A DNA stretch of 64,000 nucleotides from Sindora glabra (GCA_020226215.1 CM035233.1:5270001-5334000); one strand, 5' to 3'. Positions 49,735-63,400 are shown, numbered from the stretch's first letter. Translations and numbers: made by a program. Notes: a model not told the origin generated them from the sequence alone.

Positions 49735-49907
49735 TGGAGGATTCAGTTCCCACTGACCCAACTGTATGTAAGGCGGGATCACTTTGTGAACAATCAAAAT
49801 TTTTATTTCAGTATAATCTTACTGATTGTGGCGGCGGAGTTAGTCTATTTACCCCTCCTTCTCTAGGAGCGAGATTGCTCAAGTACTAATTAAAAAAAAA
49901 AAAAAAA
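49735..49907 (+). repeat. SINE-like segment with poly(A) tail
   Basis: It is GC-richer than its surroundings. It begins near GATGGAGGATTCAGTTCCC, which loosely resembles a pol III B box, and ends AGTACTAATT plus a run of about 17 A. No flanking duplication was convincing. It could also be another short retroposed fragment. Confidence 0.35.
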
Positions 49908-51628
49908 ACTTAAAAAATAAGTTTAGAAAGGGGTAGAACGAAAATCAGTTCATTGAAAGGGGCATTTTATCCAAAAGTCAAACTTTTGGAGCTCTATATA
50001 ACTGAAAGAAATACAGAGGTGGATTCCAATAATTTACAAAAGATCCTAATTAAGTTGAAACCTCTGTGCACCATCATTATAACAGTAACTTTTATACTAT
50101 AAACTAAAATGTGTCACATTAGTTTTTAAAATGAAAGTCATTGAAAAATTAGATCAATAATAAAAGATTTTAACAAGTATAAATACATGTTGGAAATATA
50201 CGTCAAGTGTAGGTGGCAAAATGGATTGTTATTTATGAATCTGTTGAATATAATCTACTTTTGGTTAATCCAAATAAATTGAATTTATTTATTTAATGAG
50301 TCAAACGGATTGTTAGAATATTTATCTATGAAGGTCATTTAAAATCTATCTATAAATACTTATCATCCATTCATCTTAATATTTTTTATTCAACAATCAA
50401 AATAAATATTTGACAATGATATTTAAAAATTCGCCTTTATTTCATACTGCAGTATAAATACCTTACAATATGTTTTTTTTTTTATTTTCTTCATGTTTAT
50501 CAATTTTGTATAATAAACTAGAGTTAAAAGATTGTCAAGTAAATATAACATTTAGTTCCTCATTTATAAAAAGGGTGGTTATTATATCTCTGAAAATTTA
50601 TAAATAGAACTATTAGGATTTATTTAGCATCAAAATTATCTTAAATTGATTTTATTTCATTTCAATAAAAAAGATATCAATCTATTTACAAATGAATTTT
50701 ATTATTGGAAATGATTTTAATTTATTTAGAAATAAATTTTACTATTCAAAAACTATGTTAAAAATAAAAATTTCAATTCTTGTGTAAATAAATACTTTTT
50801 ATTTGAAATGCATTGAAAATGTATGGAAGTCAATCAAAAAATAAATTTTAATAGTACCATGTAAATCCAATATTAGAAACAAGGTAAATTTTTTTTATAT
50901 AATATGCGTCTTAGAATAAATGAAATAAATTCTAGTAAAATTCTTACTAAATTTGATGAATTTTATAAGTACAAATATAATTAAAATGAGAATTGTAAAT
51001 AAAATAAAAACCATTTTTACTTATCCTTTATTTGGAAAAATAGAAAACAAGATTCATTTCATTTGAAAATGAATTTCTTTTCAAAATAGTGTTTAGCTTT
51101 AAGAAAAAAAGGAATTTTATTTTATTTTTTATTCCTATTTTAATTATATTTATATCATTATAAAATCTATCCAATTTAGTAAAGATTTCACTAGAATTTA
51201 TTTTATTTAATCTAAAAAATATATTATAAAAAAATTTACCCTATTTAATATTGTACTTACTATGGTACCATTAAAATCTATTATTTAACTAGATTTTATG
51301 CATTTTTTATATATTCCAAACAAAATAATTTATTTGAAAATGAATTGAAATTATTATTTTTGATAAAGTTTTCAAATAATGAAATTTATTTATAATTAAA
51401 TAAATTCAATTCTAGAAAAGTCATATCAAACGAACCCAAAGCCAAACACCATTTAAAAATGAAACTTATTTGGAAATAAAATAAAATCTTATTTTTAACT
51501 ATACTAAATAAGGGGTTAGTTTCCTACTTGTGCTTTTATTATAATTATTCATCATTTTTTCACTCATAACATTAAATTAAATGATAACAATAAAAAATAT
51601 AATTGAAAATAAGCATGTATTTAACATC
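49908..51628. other. AT-rich spacer, nothing recognised
   Basis: No open frames, transposon domains or clear repeats were found. Confidence 0.45.
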
Positions 51629-51769
51629 TACTACTATAGATTTGGCCTTTAATGTTGGCATATCAACATCAATTAAAGTAAAAAATAATTTATATAATAG
51701 TGCAGTGGCAATTTTCTAAATAAGTTTAATTTATCATGTTGGTTCAAATAAATAACCAAACTCTAAAAA

Positions 51770-52300
51770 AAGACAATGATACGTTAAATATCAATTTTTA
51801 AAAAATATTTGTTTCTCACAATGTTTTAAACTTTGGTTTATAAAATAATTGATATTTAATGTAATAGTAACAATTTTAAATATACAAGGATACTTTAAAC
51901 ATTGGTGCCTTAAAAAATTACCATATGTCCTTTCCATTAGACTTTAGATGCCAATTAACATCAATTCTTAAAATAACTAACATCAAAAGTCACGTAAGCA
52001 ATACCATTTTATAAAATACAATGATACTTTAGACATTAATTATTTTAAAAAATTATCATTTTTTCTTCCAACAAGACTTTAAATGTTGGTTCCTATAATA
52101 ACCAATGTCTAAAGTTATACAAGCAATGCCATCTTTAGTATAATGATACTTTAAATATCGGTTATTTAAAAAATCATTATTTTTTCTTCTCACAAGATTG
52201 CTATTTTTAAAAAATATAATGACATTTTAAATATAATTCTTTAAAAAACAATTGTCACTATAGACATTGATTTCTAAAATAATTAAAGTCTAAAGTTAAA
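51770..52300. repeat. Subterminal tandem repeats of the second CACTA relic
   Basis: There are four to five imperfect copies of a unit near 100-120 bp. Shared pieces are AATGATACTTTA, GTTATTTTAAAAAAT, CTCACAAGACTTTAAATG and AACCAATGTCTAAAGT. Similar pieces occur at 31080-31330. Confidence 0.55.
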
Positions 52301-53088
52301 TAAACAATGACTTTTTTGCATAATAAAATAGAGTAAATCTTTTTTCTTTCTTATTATAACTTTCACTCTTCTTCTTATTTGCTTCCAAACTCCCACTCAA
52401 TCTTCATTACCATCTAACTCTCTCTGCAAAGTAATAGATCTCACTCTATCCTCCATCACATGTTAATGAGTTATATGGATGCTCTTTCAATTAGCATTGA
52501 ACTTGAAATAGGTTCTAAATATAAGAGTTACATTTCTTAATTCTATTTCCAAAATCTATGTCTCTCTATTTCTCTAATTTTTTACTCACACCTTTTAAAA
52601 GATTTTTGTTTATGTTTCCTTTGTATAACTTTTGTTGTTGATTTTTAAGTTTAGGTGCTTATTATGTATTTGATAAAAATATTGTAGTGAAGATCGAAAA
52701 TAGTCGAGATAATGACAAGAAATGCCTATTACACAACTTTTTTTAAAAAATTATTTATATTTTCTTCATATAATTTCTAAGATTGTATCTAAATTTTAAA
52801 TACCTATTATATGTTTAACAAAATGTTACAAGGAAGTTCAAAATTAGCTAATATTAATGAAAAATTGAGAAAAAGTTAAAAAAATCTATAAAAAAAACCT
52901 TTTTCATGATTTCAAAAGGCATAAAACCTCTTAACACTTTTGCAAATGAATAAATTTTGAAAAGTTATATGAAATTAACATAAAATTTTTCCAAACAAAT
53001 AATCAAGCTCGAAGTTATAATCTTCTAAAATTTTTAACTCAAAATATATGTTTTTAATAAAATATCAAGTTTATTTAATTTCTATCAT

Positions 53089-53093
53089 AAATA
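53089..53093. other. Target-site duplication AAATA (left copy)
   Basis: Identical to 58616-58620, bracketing the TG..CA ends of the inserted copia element. Confidence 0.9.
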
Positions 53094-53572
53094 TGTTGGA
53101 AGTATGAATTGAAATCTTAAAATATGAAATTGATCATAAGAAAATTATGAACGTACCTAGTGCATAATTTGATAAAGTCATAATTGATTTAAATGATGAT
53201 GATGAGTAGAATTATAACTTATTTCACCTTTTAGGTTATCCAGATATAGAGAAAAAAGTGAGTAAAATTTTAAAAGTGGGAATCTTTATTGTGCATCATC
53301 AAAATAATAATCCTGATCTTTTTATTTAAGGTCAGACTTAGTGATAAGAAACTACTGACCACTAAAGGACTGTAGGTTGGGACCTCTACTCATATGAGTT
53401 TATGCATGATCCAACCTATTATGGATTATACACATCAAATCAGGGCTCAATATATTCTATGCTTAATGTTAAAATACAAAATTAATTACTTAAATAAATA
53501 TTTCAATAATTAATTAATGCTAATCCATATAACATTTCTAATAAAATTAATTATTTTATTTTAAATAGAATA
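53094..53572 (-). repeat. 3' LTR of the minus-strand copia element
   Basis: Matches 58138-58615 over its whole length with scattered transitions. Confidence 0.9.
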
Positions 53573-53585
53573 ATCTCCCACTTGG
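53573..53585 (-). promoter_or_regulatory. Polypurine tract of the minus-strand copia element
   Basis: On the minus strand CCAAGTGGGAGAT adjoins the LTR, nearly the same tract as in the other copia element. Confidence 0.85.
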
Positions 53586-54289
53586 ATAGCATTAATTAAC
53601 TATATGAAGTAATTGAAATATTAATAATTAAGCAATTAGTTATACATTAAGTTATAAACTTAATTCAGAGAATGAGACAATACAAGACCATTGAATCCGA
53701 TAAGAAGACAAGTGATATAATATCTCATAATCTGAAAGGAACAGAATAAAATTTAGTCTTTCGACTGCAGCTCAGAACAAAAATAACTTAAAATCATTAA
53801 ATTCAATAGGGAAACAAATGATTTATATATGTATAAAATATATTACTAATGTTTCAATATCCAAACTGAGTAATGATTATATAAATGGAATGAGACCATA
53901 CAGAATCATTGAATCCGATAGGAAGGCAAGTGATGTAAAATTAATGTCTCATAATCTTAAAGGAACTGGATATATATAAGGTTAGTCTTTTGACCACAGC
54001 TCATAAAAGAAACAGTTCAAAATCATTGAATTCGACAGGGAAGCAAATGATTTATATATGTATAAAACATATCACCAATATTTTAATATGAGTAATTACT
54101 GGTCACAGACATCAATAAAATAAAACAAGCATATTTTAAACTCTCATTAAACTAAGGCTTCATCAAAAAATTTAACAAGACCTATATGATTCACTTGATT
54201 TTAAATGCTATTATAGGTAAGCCTTAAGTCAACGAATCCCTAACATGTCTCCACTAAGGCTGTGTTCAATGCAAGTTCGAGATTTAGCA

Positions 54290-55500
54290 ATCTTCTCTCT
54301 CTAACGAACAAGAGTTTAACATAAAAAATGTTCAATATAACTAGAATTTCTGTGGTTTTGAGAGAAGCACACAGGAGAAGAATTATCGCAATAAAAAATT
54401 GGTAGAGATCGTGACATGGAATTAACCAATTGCATACCAGATATTAACTTCCTCAACCATATAGCCTGACAAGTAGCCTCATAATATGCGATAAACTCTA
54501 CTTCTATAGTTAAGGTAGCTGTGAGTGTCTATTTAACACTTTTCCATGAAATAGCTCCTCCAAACATCATAAAAATGTATCCAAATGTTAACTTACGATC
54601 ATCTATAAATAAGGCATAATCAGAATCTGAATAACTAACACCATCAAGTAAATTAGATTGTCTACAAGTCAATATATGATTCTTGGTATCTTAAAAATAC
54701 CTCATTATTTTCTTGGCTACTTTCTAATGATCCATCTTAGGGTTACTTGAGTATCTTTCAAGCACACTAATTGCAAAAGGTAAATCTAAACAAATGCAAA
54801 CCTGTGCATGCATAAGATTACCAATAGCGAAAGTGTAATGAATCTTATTCATTTTAGCCCTTTCAATATTAATTTGAGGACACTATGATTGAGACAATGT
54901 ATTCCTTTCTAAGTAAGTACTGGACTAGATGCATAGGTATCCATTTTAAATCATTCAAGCATCTGTTCAATCCAATTGGCTTAGTATAAACCTAAAATAT
55001 ATGAGTTCTATCATGATGGATCTAAATTTCAAGAATAAAAGATGTTTCACCAAGATCAAAATGACATGATAACATGCATTTTGACTCATTTAGAAAATGA
55101 TCAAGTTACTAGCTAGCAAAACATCATCAATATAAAGTATTAAGATGACAAAGTTATCCCATCAAATTTCTTTATTCAAATTCCTACAAGTACATGATAT
55201 AGTCATTCAGTGTTGTAGACCTCCGGACCCTTTGAGATTGTCTTAATTCAATGGCTAGCTAATCAAGTTCTTCAACATAAGGATCTTTATTTATTTGAAC
55301 TAGATTATCATCATTATCTCTTCCAGTAATTGAAAGAGTCAGAATACATATGAGTAGAATGATGATTTCATTATGCAGGTTAATAGCCCTAGGTACTAAA
55401 CTCCCACTATCCAAGTCATTTTCAAAATTAGAATGTCCAGTCAAACTCGATGATATTGGTGCTATGAGTAAGATAATAAAATCTACAACCTCTTGATCCA
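54290..55500 (-). pseudogene. Decayed copia RT C-terminus and RNase H
   Basis: Minus-strand broken frames give, in order, the variable linker before RT (an 80-codon open piece at 55259-55501), a short RT catalytic remnant (LCIDDVLLAS near 55100-55150), and the region ahead of RNase H (VSVLERYSSNPKMDH, IMRYFKDTKNHIL). RNase H itself follows with YSDSDYALFIDDRKLTFGYIF, GGAISWKS and EVEFIAYYEATCQAIWLRKL (about 54440-54880). The front of RT is absent. Several stops make it non-functional. Integrase before RT, as inferred from the order on this strand, fits Ty1/copia. Confidence 0.75.
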
Positions 55501-55679
55501 ATTCAGTATCTAATAAGGAACCTACTAATTATTTTAGAGTCTAATTTCTTTAACTAAGGATTATATGATCTCATCTCTTCTTTAAAACCCACACTTAAAA
55601 TTTTCAAAATATGAGAAATCTAAGTCTAATAACACACTTTTGTTTTACCATTCTTTCTAATCTCTCCTTAAAAAAGTGT

Positions 55680-55830
55680 CCTAAACATCAATCCTAAAAA
55701 TTGGTGGAGTTCTCACTCATTCGAGGATGTTCATACCTAATCACAACATTGACGGGTACATTAGAAGACTTAATAGGATAAACATTCAAATTTAAATGAT
55801 ATAGACCATTTTGTAAAGTGGCAGTACTAA
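55680..55830 (-). pseudogene. Remnant of copia pre-integrase domain
   Basis: Minus-strand frames give LYPLNLNVYPIKSSN and CLGHFFKERLERMVK, like the GAG-pre-integrase zinc-binding region (LGH.SK.R...LVK). The integrase core expected next is missing; the sequence goes straight to the RT linker. Confidence 0.55.
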
Positions 55831-56099
55831 TAATAGCAAAATAATTTCAATATTTCATTTTTTTGTTAAAAAGAATAACTATAATTATCCAAAATAGAAT
55901 TAGTAATTAAATTCCTGCTTGCAAAAGGTACATAAATGACATTATTCAAGTTAAAAAGTATCCGGAAGATAAACATAAAGAAAAATGATCCTATATATTC
56001 AATTTTTAACCTTACTTCCTACTATTTCCAATACAATCTTCTCTGTCTCACTTAGGATCTGCCTATTTCTGAGCTCCTTCCTGCTCACGCTTGTTCTTT

Positions 56100-56880
56100 A
56101 ACTTATAACACTAAGACATTTTATGTCTAGTAATCTTGCAATAATTGCATTTATTCTTAAATTTCTTCTGTTTTCCCTTGCCTTTATCACCACCTTTTTT
56201 GAACTCAAGCTTTCCAGATATCTGTATCTCTGGTTTCTTTCCTCTTTTATCATTTTCACCTGACTTATTATTGGAGCACTGAGATAAGTAATTGACAAAA
56301 TGTAGTTGTGGGTTACTTTTCATAGTTTTTTCCTCTTTATTTACTATAGAAATCATCTAATCTATTATCCACTCTCCCTCTTGTGAATTATAGGAAGTTC
56401 TCAGGTAGTTATATTCAGCTGGTAATGATTGAAGAACTCTGTAAACCAAATTACTCTCTCCTAGATTAATACCGTATAATCTTAGCTTATTGTAGTAATG
56501 AATCATTTTCATAATATGCTCTCTAACACCCGAAAATTCATCATAATGAGTATTATCAAGCATGGAAAGGTAGTAAACTTTCTGAGTCTTGTCAAGTTTC
56601 TTGATTTTTTACTAATAACTTTCATGTATTCAACAGCAATATCCTTATCTAGGATACTCTCTCTAATTCATTTTTCAATAGTAAACTTAATCACTGCTAA
56701 ACAGATCCGGTTCGACTCATACCATTATTTGTAATAAACTCAAGTAAGAGATCAACCGGCTTCAGTTCTCTAAGAGTCAAATCCTCCTTAGAGATTATCA
56801 AGTACATGTTTAAAGACCTTTTTCATTCATCATAGTTTATTCCATTAAGGGTCTTCACCACAGATAGTTATTAAAAAGCC
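56100..56880 (-). pseudogene. Decayed copia gag
   Basis: Overlapping minus-strand pieces cover gag. An N-terminal part near 56750-56880 has LNGINYDE.K and LTLRELKPVD. A capsid piece of 68 codons at 56357-56563 has YDEFSGVREHIMKMIHYYNKLR and VLQSLPAEYNYLRTSYN. A basic piece at 56111-56356 ends with a zinc knuckle start CNYCKITRHKM (CCHC, glycine replaced by Arg, last Cys lost). Stops separate the pieces. Confidence 0.75.
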
Positions 56881-58118
56881 TAGACTGATACAACAATATT
56901 GAAAAATTATTAATTATACGTGCGCAATATAATTATAATACAAGATTCCTAATTAAAGAATCAGTTAAATAACTATATAAGAAAAGTGATATCAAAATTT
57001 CATGTACCATATGACTTAGCTTGTACAGGATTCTACACAAAAATGTAGTCAATATAGTCATACTGACAGGATGCAAGAACTATTGAAACATTATAATTGT
57101 CGCATGCCTATTCTAAGGAATCTAAACCCTAAAATTACATTAACAATATCATATCAATAGGGTATATCCATCATCAATGTAATATGCTCCTAGATATCCC
57201 AAAAGGACAATATTTTATGTAAAACAATCTTATTATATCCCTAATCCATCATTGGTGTGAATTAAATAACTTTGGGTATCCACATATGTATAAAATTACA
57301 TAATTAAGGGCTCAAAATTTATCTAATATAGCTATATATGTAACTAGAGAGAATGACTACTCACAAAAATAAAAATAAAAAAATGTGAAAAATATTCACA
57401 AATTTTTACAGGCTAAAATTCCATAAATAATATACATATTTTACACATGATAAATTTTATAAAATTCAAAATAAATATAAATAATAATATAAAATTAAAA
57501 CATAATTATAATAAATTGAATTTAAATACATTACCTGTTAAGTACAATAAAAAATTAAATCAATTGTACTCACAGAAGACATAATTAAAATTTAGATTGC
57601 AATTGATGTGAAATTGCAACATAAGTGGAGAATAGATAAAATTGCAACTACACATTTTTTTTGTTCATGAGCCATGATTAAACATCATAATAAAATTCAA
57701 CAAAAACCAACATGTTGTTAAGAAGTATAAGATAACAATTCAATGGTGGCAAGATCACTTAAAATTCGAATAAATCTAACCAATCACCAATGAGCACCTT
57801 TCCGTTGTCATATGTTAAGATTCAATTGTGGCATTGTACAAGAATCATGCATACTTGAATGATGTCTTTCAAATCTTAATAATATAGGGCACATAGTAAA
57901 ACAAAAGGAAAAAAAATAAGCTCTAGCTAGAGAGAAATTAAATGTTTTGTTTTTGAATGGGGTTTCAAAATTTTTTTTCATACGAATTCTAAGGAAGGAA
58001 TAAAGAGCACACATGGAAACCAGTAGGGATTCAGAGTGCAATTTTTATATATCGAAGGAAAAATAAGGAATTTTTAAGATTAATTAAATTATTCATAATC
58101 AAATAATCCATACTATCA

Positions 58119-58135
58119 ACTATGCTCTAATACCA
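58119..58135 (-). promoter_or_regulatory. Primer-binding site of the minus-strand copia element
   Basis: On the minus strand TGGTATTAGAGCATAGT follows the right-hand (5') LTR after two bases. It differs little from the initiator tRNA-Met complement. Confidence 0.85.
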
Positions 58136-58137
58136 TT

Positions 58138-58615
58138 TGTTGGAAGTATGAATTAAAATCTTAAAATATGAAATTGATCATAACAAAATTATGAACGTAC
58201 CTGGTGCATAATTTGACAAGATCATAATTGATTTGAATGATGATAATAAGAAAAATTACAACCTACTTCGTCCTTTAGGTTATCCAGATAGAAAGAAAAG
58301 AGGGAAAAAATTTTAGAAGTAGGAATTCTTATTATGTATCATTAAAATAATGACCTTGATCTCTCTATTTAAGACCAGACTTGTGATAAAAAAACTACTA
58401 ACTACTAAAGGGTTGTAAGTTGAAACTTCTACCTATATTAGCTTATGCATGATCCAACCTATCATGAATTATTAGCATTAAATTAGGGCCCAATCTGTTC
58501 TATACTTAATGTTAAAATATAAAACTAATTACTTAAATAAATATTTTAATAATTAATTAATACTAATTCATATAACATTTCTAATCAAATTGATTATTTT
58601 ATTTTAAATAAAACA
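58138..58615 (-). repeat. 5' LTR of the minus-strand copia element
   Basis: Retains the intact TG..CA termini and is followed by the second AAATA duplication. Confidence 0.92.
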
Positions 58616-58920
58616 AAATATTCTAGCAACATATGAAAAAGCTACAATAAAAAAATTATTATGAAATATTTCACAGCGGTTTTAGTAAAAAAAAATATTA
58701 ACATGGAATATAAAAAATTAAAATATTTTTGAAAAAAGATACACCAATTTCTTATAATAATTACATTGATTATACGCTAATGTTGCTACTTATATTCCAT
58801 GATAATTTGAAATTAACATTGAATATGTTGAATACATAGCAATGTCCATATATATGTTAGGTAGAAACTAATGTTAAAACCTTGAAATAATTGATGTTAA
58901 AGGAATAATCTGTAATAGTG

Positions 58921-60230
58921 ATTGTTAAGGTGAAATTTAACAATGTAGTAATGTATTTTAATATTTTTTATTTATTTTAATATTATAAGTGAATAAAGAG
59001 ACAAACAATTATAATAAAACTAAAGTTAAAAGACTATTAATATTAGTTATGAAATTTGAAATATATAATAGTTACTACTATTGTAAAAAAGGCACTAATT
59101 GCGATATTCACTTTAATTAATTATGAAGTAATACATCTTAATTAATTTAGAAAAAATTACTAATTTCATCCCTAAATTTATAAGGTACTAGTAAAATAAT
59201 TCTTGAATTATATAAAGTTACAATTTTATTCCTAAATAATATTCTATATATATATAATTTCATCCTTCAATTATACTATTTAAGGATAAAATTATTTGTA
59301 TGAATTATTATTTAAAGATAAAGTTGTAATTTAATATAATTTAAGGACTATTTTATATCCTATAATTTAAGAAATAAAATAGCTAATTTTATCATTAATT
59401 TATTTTATTTATAAACAAGAACCTTAGCATTTATTTTTTAAAATTAAACATAAAATAGAAGTCATAGTACAACACACATGAATCACACTCACATCTATAG
59501 TATGCATTATAGCTAAAAATTGAATAGGCTGGATTAGCCTGTGTGGACTAACCATTAAACATGTCGAGTGATACTCGTCTAATTTTTTCAAAGGCCTCTA
59601 ATATAGAGGTTCTAATTTCATCCTTGTGGATCCAAGTTAGCTCACATTTTTTTTCTTTTTAATTTTTTATTTTTTTAAAAATTTAACATTTATATAATAA
59701 AAAATAAAATTATTTAAAAATATCACATATCCATTTATAAATTAGTCATAATACATTTTAAATTTATATATAATCATGAAAACATTATATACATAACACA
59801 AGTGATAAAGTACTTACAAGATAAAAATATTATATATTATTATTCATAACACAATCTTATACAATTAAAAATAGAAAATAAAAGTGCAATTATATATGAA
59901 TTAAAAATATAGGTTTATACAAAATTTATGTGGATCAGGCTAGTTACAGCTCACAACTCTTAATGCCTTCAAAATAAAGGCTTAAGTTCTTTAAAGCATG
60001 TAACCTTCATTTCATTTAGTGTTGAGAAATTTAACTCAACTCAACCTGATTGATTAAATTGGAATTTGGAGTAGAAGTAGAATAGATAAAGATCGTGTTT
60101 ATTAAATAATTTTTTAATTAATCTTTAATTAATTTGAGTGCCTTAAGTCATTTAACTAAATCAATAAACTAATTTTATTATTTGATAAATAATTATTTTA
60201 ATTAGTTTATTTTTCCTCAATTAGCCATTT
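58921..60230. other. AT-rich spacer with a possible MITE-like segment (59500-60060)
   Basis: No genes seen. 59500-60060 has an AT core between G/C-bearing flanks (AGGCTGGATTAGCC.., GGATCAGGCTAG..), like 29850-30730 and 42185-42710. Confidence 0.3.
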
Positions 60231-60234
60231 TAAA

Positions 60235-60470
60235 AAAATTAAGAATAGCAGATTTTTGAAATAACTAATTAACATTTAGTATAGAAAAAGACATTCTTAG
60301 CCATAATTATAATTTTTTTATATTTCTATCCTTAATAAATAAGAAAGTACTAAATTATATTTATTAGAGAAAAATATAATACATATAATAAATTATAATT
60401 ATTTATTTTTCAAATAAAAACTAAACAAGTATAATAAATTATATTAAAATATTTGCATAATAATAAAAAA
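60235..60470. repeat. AT-rich dispersed repeat, copy 1
   Basis: It matches 63768-64000 by eye over more than 200 bp. Shared are AAGACATTCTTA / AAGATGTTCTTA, AAAGTACTAAATTATATTTATT / AAAATACTAAATTATATTTATT, and AAAACTAAACAAGTATAATA. It is possibly a MITE. No terminal repeats were resolved. Confidence 0.65.
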
Positions 60471-63400
60471 TTACATGAATATAATCATATCTTTTATTTC
60501 AAACTGTATAAAAAAAGAGAATATATATTTGATTTCATAGAGAATAATGGAAAATATATTGAGAAAATTATTAAACTTTTATCAAATAATATCTTTTGAA
60601 TTAAAGAAAAAATATATATTAAGAAAAAAAAAAGAAACAATGGAATAATATTACTTGGGAGAGATATATTTTTATACTTAAAATGTTTAATTCATAAATA
60701 TTTTTAATGATAAATATATGAATTTTAAATTTAATATTAAAAATAGTTACAAAATAAACTTTAATAATTATCACATCTACCAAAATATTATAAGTATTTC
60801 TCAATTAGAAAATTGTAATTGTTCAATTTTTAATAAAATTAAATAAATATAACAAATTATAATGATATAACTTTTTTTAAAAATATTTAATATAATAAAT
60901 AATATATTATAATCTAAAATATTATTAAAGTAAAAAATACTTAAATAAATTATAAAATATATAACTATCTTTATATATTATTTTACATATAAATAATTGA
61001 TTTTATCAAATATTTTTATATAAATAACTGATATTATTAGTTAGTTAAATCAAATAATATAATAACTAATCACTAATATAATTAATTAATTATTAAATAA
61101 AATCAAAATAAATCTGGAAATTCAGGGCAGGTATGCACCCCAAGTAACCCATTAAAAACTGGTCGAAATTCGAGTTAAGTTATTGATCCATTTTCACTTG
61201 GCTCCGAATTTTCCCACAAAATGTGAAGAGAAAAGGCATCTAAGGAGAATCGAAATGAGGACTCAGTACATCCTCAAGCACATCACAACCACTTGTCCAA
61301 GTATTCACCTTACTTGTATTAAATATAATACAAAAATTATATTTATCATACAATTATACAGTTTTCTTATAAATTATATTAATTTTATTTCTATTAGATG
61401 TAACTTAAATAATTAATTTGATTTATCTCATCTATTTTAAAATATTCATTAACTTGATTTAAATTATACTATATATGTTTTTAGAAAAAATAGTAGTGAA
61501 AATTTATTAATTTTTGCATAATTGTAAGGAGGTTTAAAATGTAAACAAATAAATTTTAAGACTCCCTACAAATTATTTGAATTTTATACTATCAATTCAT
61601 TCTTAATGAATTAAAAATTTTTTCTAGACTTACTATTGAATTAATTCGTCCTCTTTATGCTGTGCACTTCACTCGCTAAACAAGAAGCTGATCCTTCTTC
61701 CTATGAGGCGGTGCGGTCTACTCTCCAAGCAACAATATGGCATTTTGCAATTTCCTATTTGAAAAAATTTTCTTAATTTCTTTCCTTGATTTATTATGCT
61801 TTTTTATTTGGAATTATTTCCTTTTTAATTTACTGCATTTTCTAAATTTGTTGCCTTGAGTCCAATGGATTAGAATGTGCAATGCCTAACTTTGTCTTCC
61901 CCTATTTTGATGCTAGCAAGGCATCATCTTTCCCTTCTCTCATCATATGTTTCAACATTTTAGGAATGAAACCATTTTTAGATTTTAGTTTAGCAATTGT
62001 ATTTTTCCTTTAGCAAAATCTAACAATTAGTTTGTAGGCCTTTAGCAAATTTAAGATTTTTTTTTCTCAAAATTAGTAATGGTAATTCCATTTTGTTTTC
62101 TTTTTTTTAGATTTGCAGTCAAAGGGTTTCAGATCCATTTTAAGGTATCTTATCTTCCTTCTATACTCACTTCATTCCAAGCATTCTTTTCATTGAGTGT
62201 TCTGCTTCACTTTTTTTTAACTTTCTTTTGATAATTATTTTTCCATTCAAGCAAACACTTTTTTTCTAGTGATATTTCCAAACTAGGATTTCAAATTATG
62301 TTCTAGAAGAATTTCATGAAGTTTTTTATTATTTTTATTTTATGCTTCAAGATCATGTACAAATGTAGTTTATATAGGTCAATGAATCAAACAGTGATCG
62401 AATGGAAATGGCATATATTGATAATTATTTGTATGAGTTACAAATATTCAAGTAATAATTTTTTGGCTTAACATGATACACAATGCATGAATTACATGGG
62501 GCAATTGAAAGTTATATCTAACCACTAGGGGATTATTATTAATTCCATTAATTTTTATTTTTCTATTTTAAAATAATAAAATCTTTTAAAAAAAGTCTTA
62601 TATTTACTATTTGGTAAAAGAGATGTACAAATTTTTTCCTTTCAACTCAGAGGTAATTAATATTTACATTCCATTTTATAAAAAATTAAAATTTAAACTT
62701 AATTCTATGTATTAGATTGTATACAAATTGAAATCTAATTTACTACGAAAAAAAGAAAAAAATATTGTGCATCACACGAGTTAAAAACCTAATATTAATA
62801 TATAATGTGATATGTTAAACTTTTTATCATATATATTTATAATTATAAAAAATACTTTAATCAATTTCACTACTAAATTTAATTTGGAGAACTAATCCAA
62901 TCTTAACTAAATCAGAATGACTGAACCAAATTTTAAAAGACTAGTCTCCCTGTATATCTCCCCTTCCATATCTGTAATTTATTATTGGAATTTAAAGTTG
63001 GCAACATTCTTCACAATCATTCTTTATTGATTCTTCATTCCTATTATTTTTATTGGAATTTAATCTTGTAAAAAAAATTATTTTTAATGTGAAATTAAAA
63101 TAAGAATTATAATTTTAATAGAAATTTTTATTTTTTGATAGTAGAGTTACATTCTAATTTTAAAATTAAAAATAAAAATATTTTATAGTGACAATAGATA
63201 TAGCAAAGTGTGTGATGGCAAAAAAAAATTGACAATAAAAATAGTATAAAATTAATAATTACTTAAATTGATAAATAGACGAATTGAATCTCATCCCTTA
63301 TATATAAGTCATAGGTCAATCAATGATCCGTGTAAAAATATAATTCAATCATAAATGAATAAATTGGCTATTAATTATCAATCTATTTATTATAAATTTA

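Larger units (their letters stand above)
53094..58615 (-). mobile_element. Complete, internally deleted Ty1/copia retrotransposon, minus strand
   Basis: LTRs of 479 bp (53094-53572) and 478 bp (58138-58615) begin TGTTGGAAGTATGAATT and end with AACA, eroded to AATA in the left copy. Minus orientation is shown by the primer site inside the right LTR, the purine tract beside the left LTR, and coding remnants read right to left. Gag, pre-integrase and RT/RNase H remnants are present, but the integrase core is missing and stops are frequent. It sits inside the second CACTA relic, so it is the younger of the two. Confidence 0.92.
51629..58920. mobile_element. Second CACTA-type relic, interrupted by a copia element
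   Basis: The left end TACTACTATAGATTTGGCCTTTAA (CACTA start decayed) and right end ATCTGTAATAGTG (reversed CACTATTACAGAT, then CCTTTAA nearby) form imperfect inverted termini. The flanking triplets ATC and ATT differ by one transition. Subterminal tandem units lie at 51770-52300. 52340-53093 matches parts of the CACTA relic at 31370-37000. Without the 5.5-kb copia insert it would be about 1.8 kb, so it is non-autonomous. Confidence 0.6.
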
